Source of the DNA: Chitinophaga pollutisoli | Lineage (GTDB): Bacteria > Bacteroidota > Bacteroidia > Chitinophagales > Chitinophagaceae | NCBI RefSeq assembly: GCF_038396755.1 | Contig: NZ_CP149822.1 | Span: 5,982,001 to 6,046,000 of the forward strand | Length of the DNA stretch: 64,000 nucleotides | Direction: 5' to 3' | Shown here: positions 63,931-64,000 of the stretch, one piece after another | Layout of the letters: the number at the start of each line of letters is the position of its first letter | Position numbering within the stretch: the first letter of the stretch is position 1 | Position numbers and translations under genes: made by a program | Notes under the pieces: model-generated | The model's input: the letters and a program-made list of their open reading frames with translations, nothing else | Database searches by the model: none | Told to the model about the DNA's origin: nothing

Positions 63931-64000
63931 TTATCTGATATTTAAATCCTTGGCGCCGCTCACCTCGGTAGACACTTCGCCGAGCCAGCCGCCCTGCGCG
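63931..64000 (-). CDS. C-terminal end of an unidentified gene (partial)
   Basis: A minus-strand frame enters at the window end and stops with TAA at 63931-63933; the visible end reads AQGGWLGEVSTEVSGAKDLNIR. The terminator that follows supports a real gene end. The VSGAKDL motif resembles the repeated strands of head-GIN (DUF2807) beta-solenoid proteins, but 22 residues are not enough to call it. Confidence 0.5.
   Translation of the reverse strand, partial: AQGGWLGEVSTEVSGAKDLNIR

Overview
The window looks like chromosome from a Bacteroidota member, most likely the family Chitinophagaceae (Chitinophaga-like; an inference). The reasons are a SusC/SusD pair followed by two TlpA-like thioredoxins, Bacteroidota-restricted families (DUF4252, BT_3928-type DoxX, DUF1599, LytS/LytTR systems), few Shine-Dalgarno sequences, several promoters of the Bacteroidota form TTTG-N19/20-TAnnTTTG, and a fairly GC-rich coding style. 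No rRNA, tRNA, CRISPR array, insertion sequence or prophage was seen.

Layout. 1-1.5 kb: end of an MFS permease and dgoK, then a 42-bp minisatellite. 1.5-14.1 kb: a denitrification island. On the minus strand, read from 12.6 kb downwards, it carries an Rrf2/NsrR-type regulator, norC, norB, nirK fused to cytochrome c, a formylglycine-enzyme-like lipoprotein, a stand-alone cytochrome c, a Sco protein, an alginate-export-type porin, norQ, norD, an oxidase subunit III-like (NorE) and a subunit IV-like (NorF) gene. A divergent heme-copper-oxidase-I-like membrane protein lies on the plus strand. NirK would reduce nitrite to NO and NorCB would reduce NO to N2O; no nitrate or N2O reductase is in the window. 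Three copies of an inverted repeat, AGGA-N8-TCCT, lie at norC, the regulator and the divergent gene, and are a strong candidate operator.

14-30 kb: a frameshifted katG; an ArsR/SRPBCC/YdeI/DoxX operon with a double palindromic operator; a GH78 rhamnosidase; decayed remnants of an FtsX permease and a DUF6624 gene; DUF3472 and serine hydrolase lipoproteins; a class-I-isoprenoid-fold protein; a DHA2 exporter; and a LytTR regulator with two LytS-like kinases, one of which has lost its catalytic residues. 30-38 kb: a SusC-SusD-TlpA-TlpA locus and a NarL-type regulator. 38-46 kb: small enzymes (GNAT, SnoaL-like, methyltransferase, PhnA, esterase), a DciA/DUF721 gene, and an ECF sigma/anti-sigma/two-DUF4252 unit. 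46-58 kb: housekeeping genes: DppB-like permease, BT_3928, DUF1599, folP, cdaA, YraN, manA, DUF6580, Dph6-like, lepA, ACBP, rocD and a VIT-like protein. 58-64 kb: a frameshifted DPP-IV peptidase, a small gene under unusual palindromes, a DUF481 remnant, a Tudor-like protein, an MscS channel and the end of one more gene.

Two otherwise intact genes (katG and the DPP-IV peptidase) are each broken by one small indel in a homopolymer, and a third remnant has a similar break, so base-level assembly errors should be considered before calling them pseudogenes.
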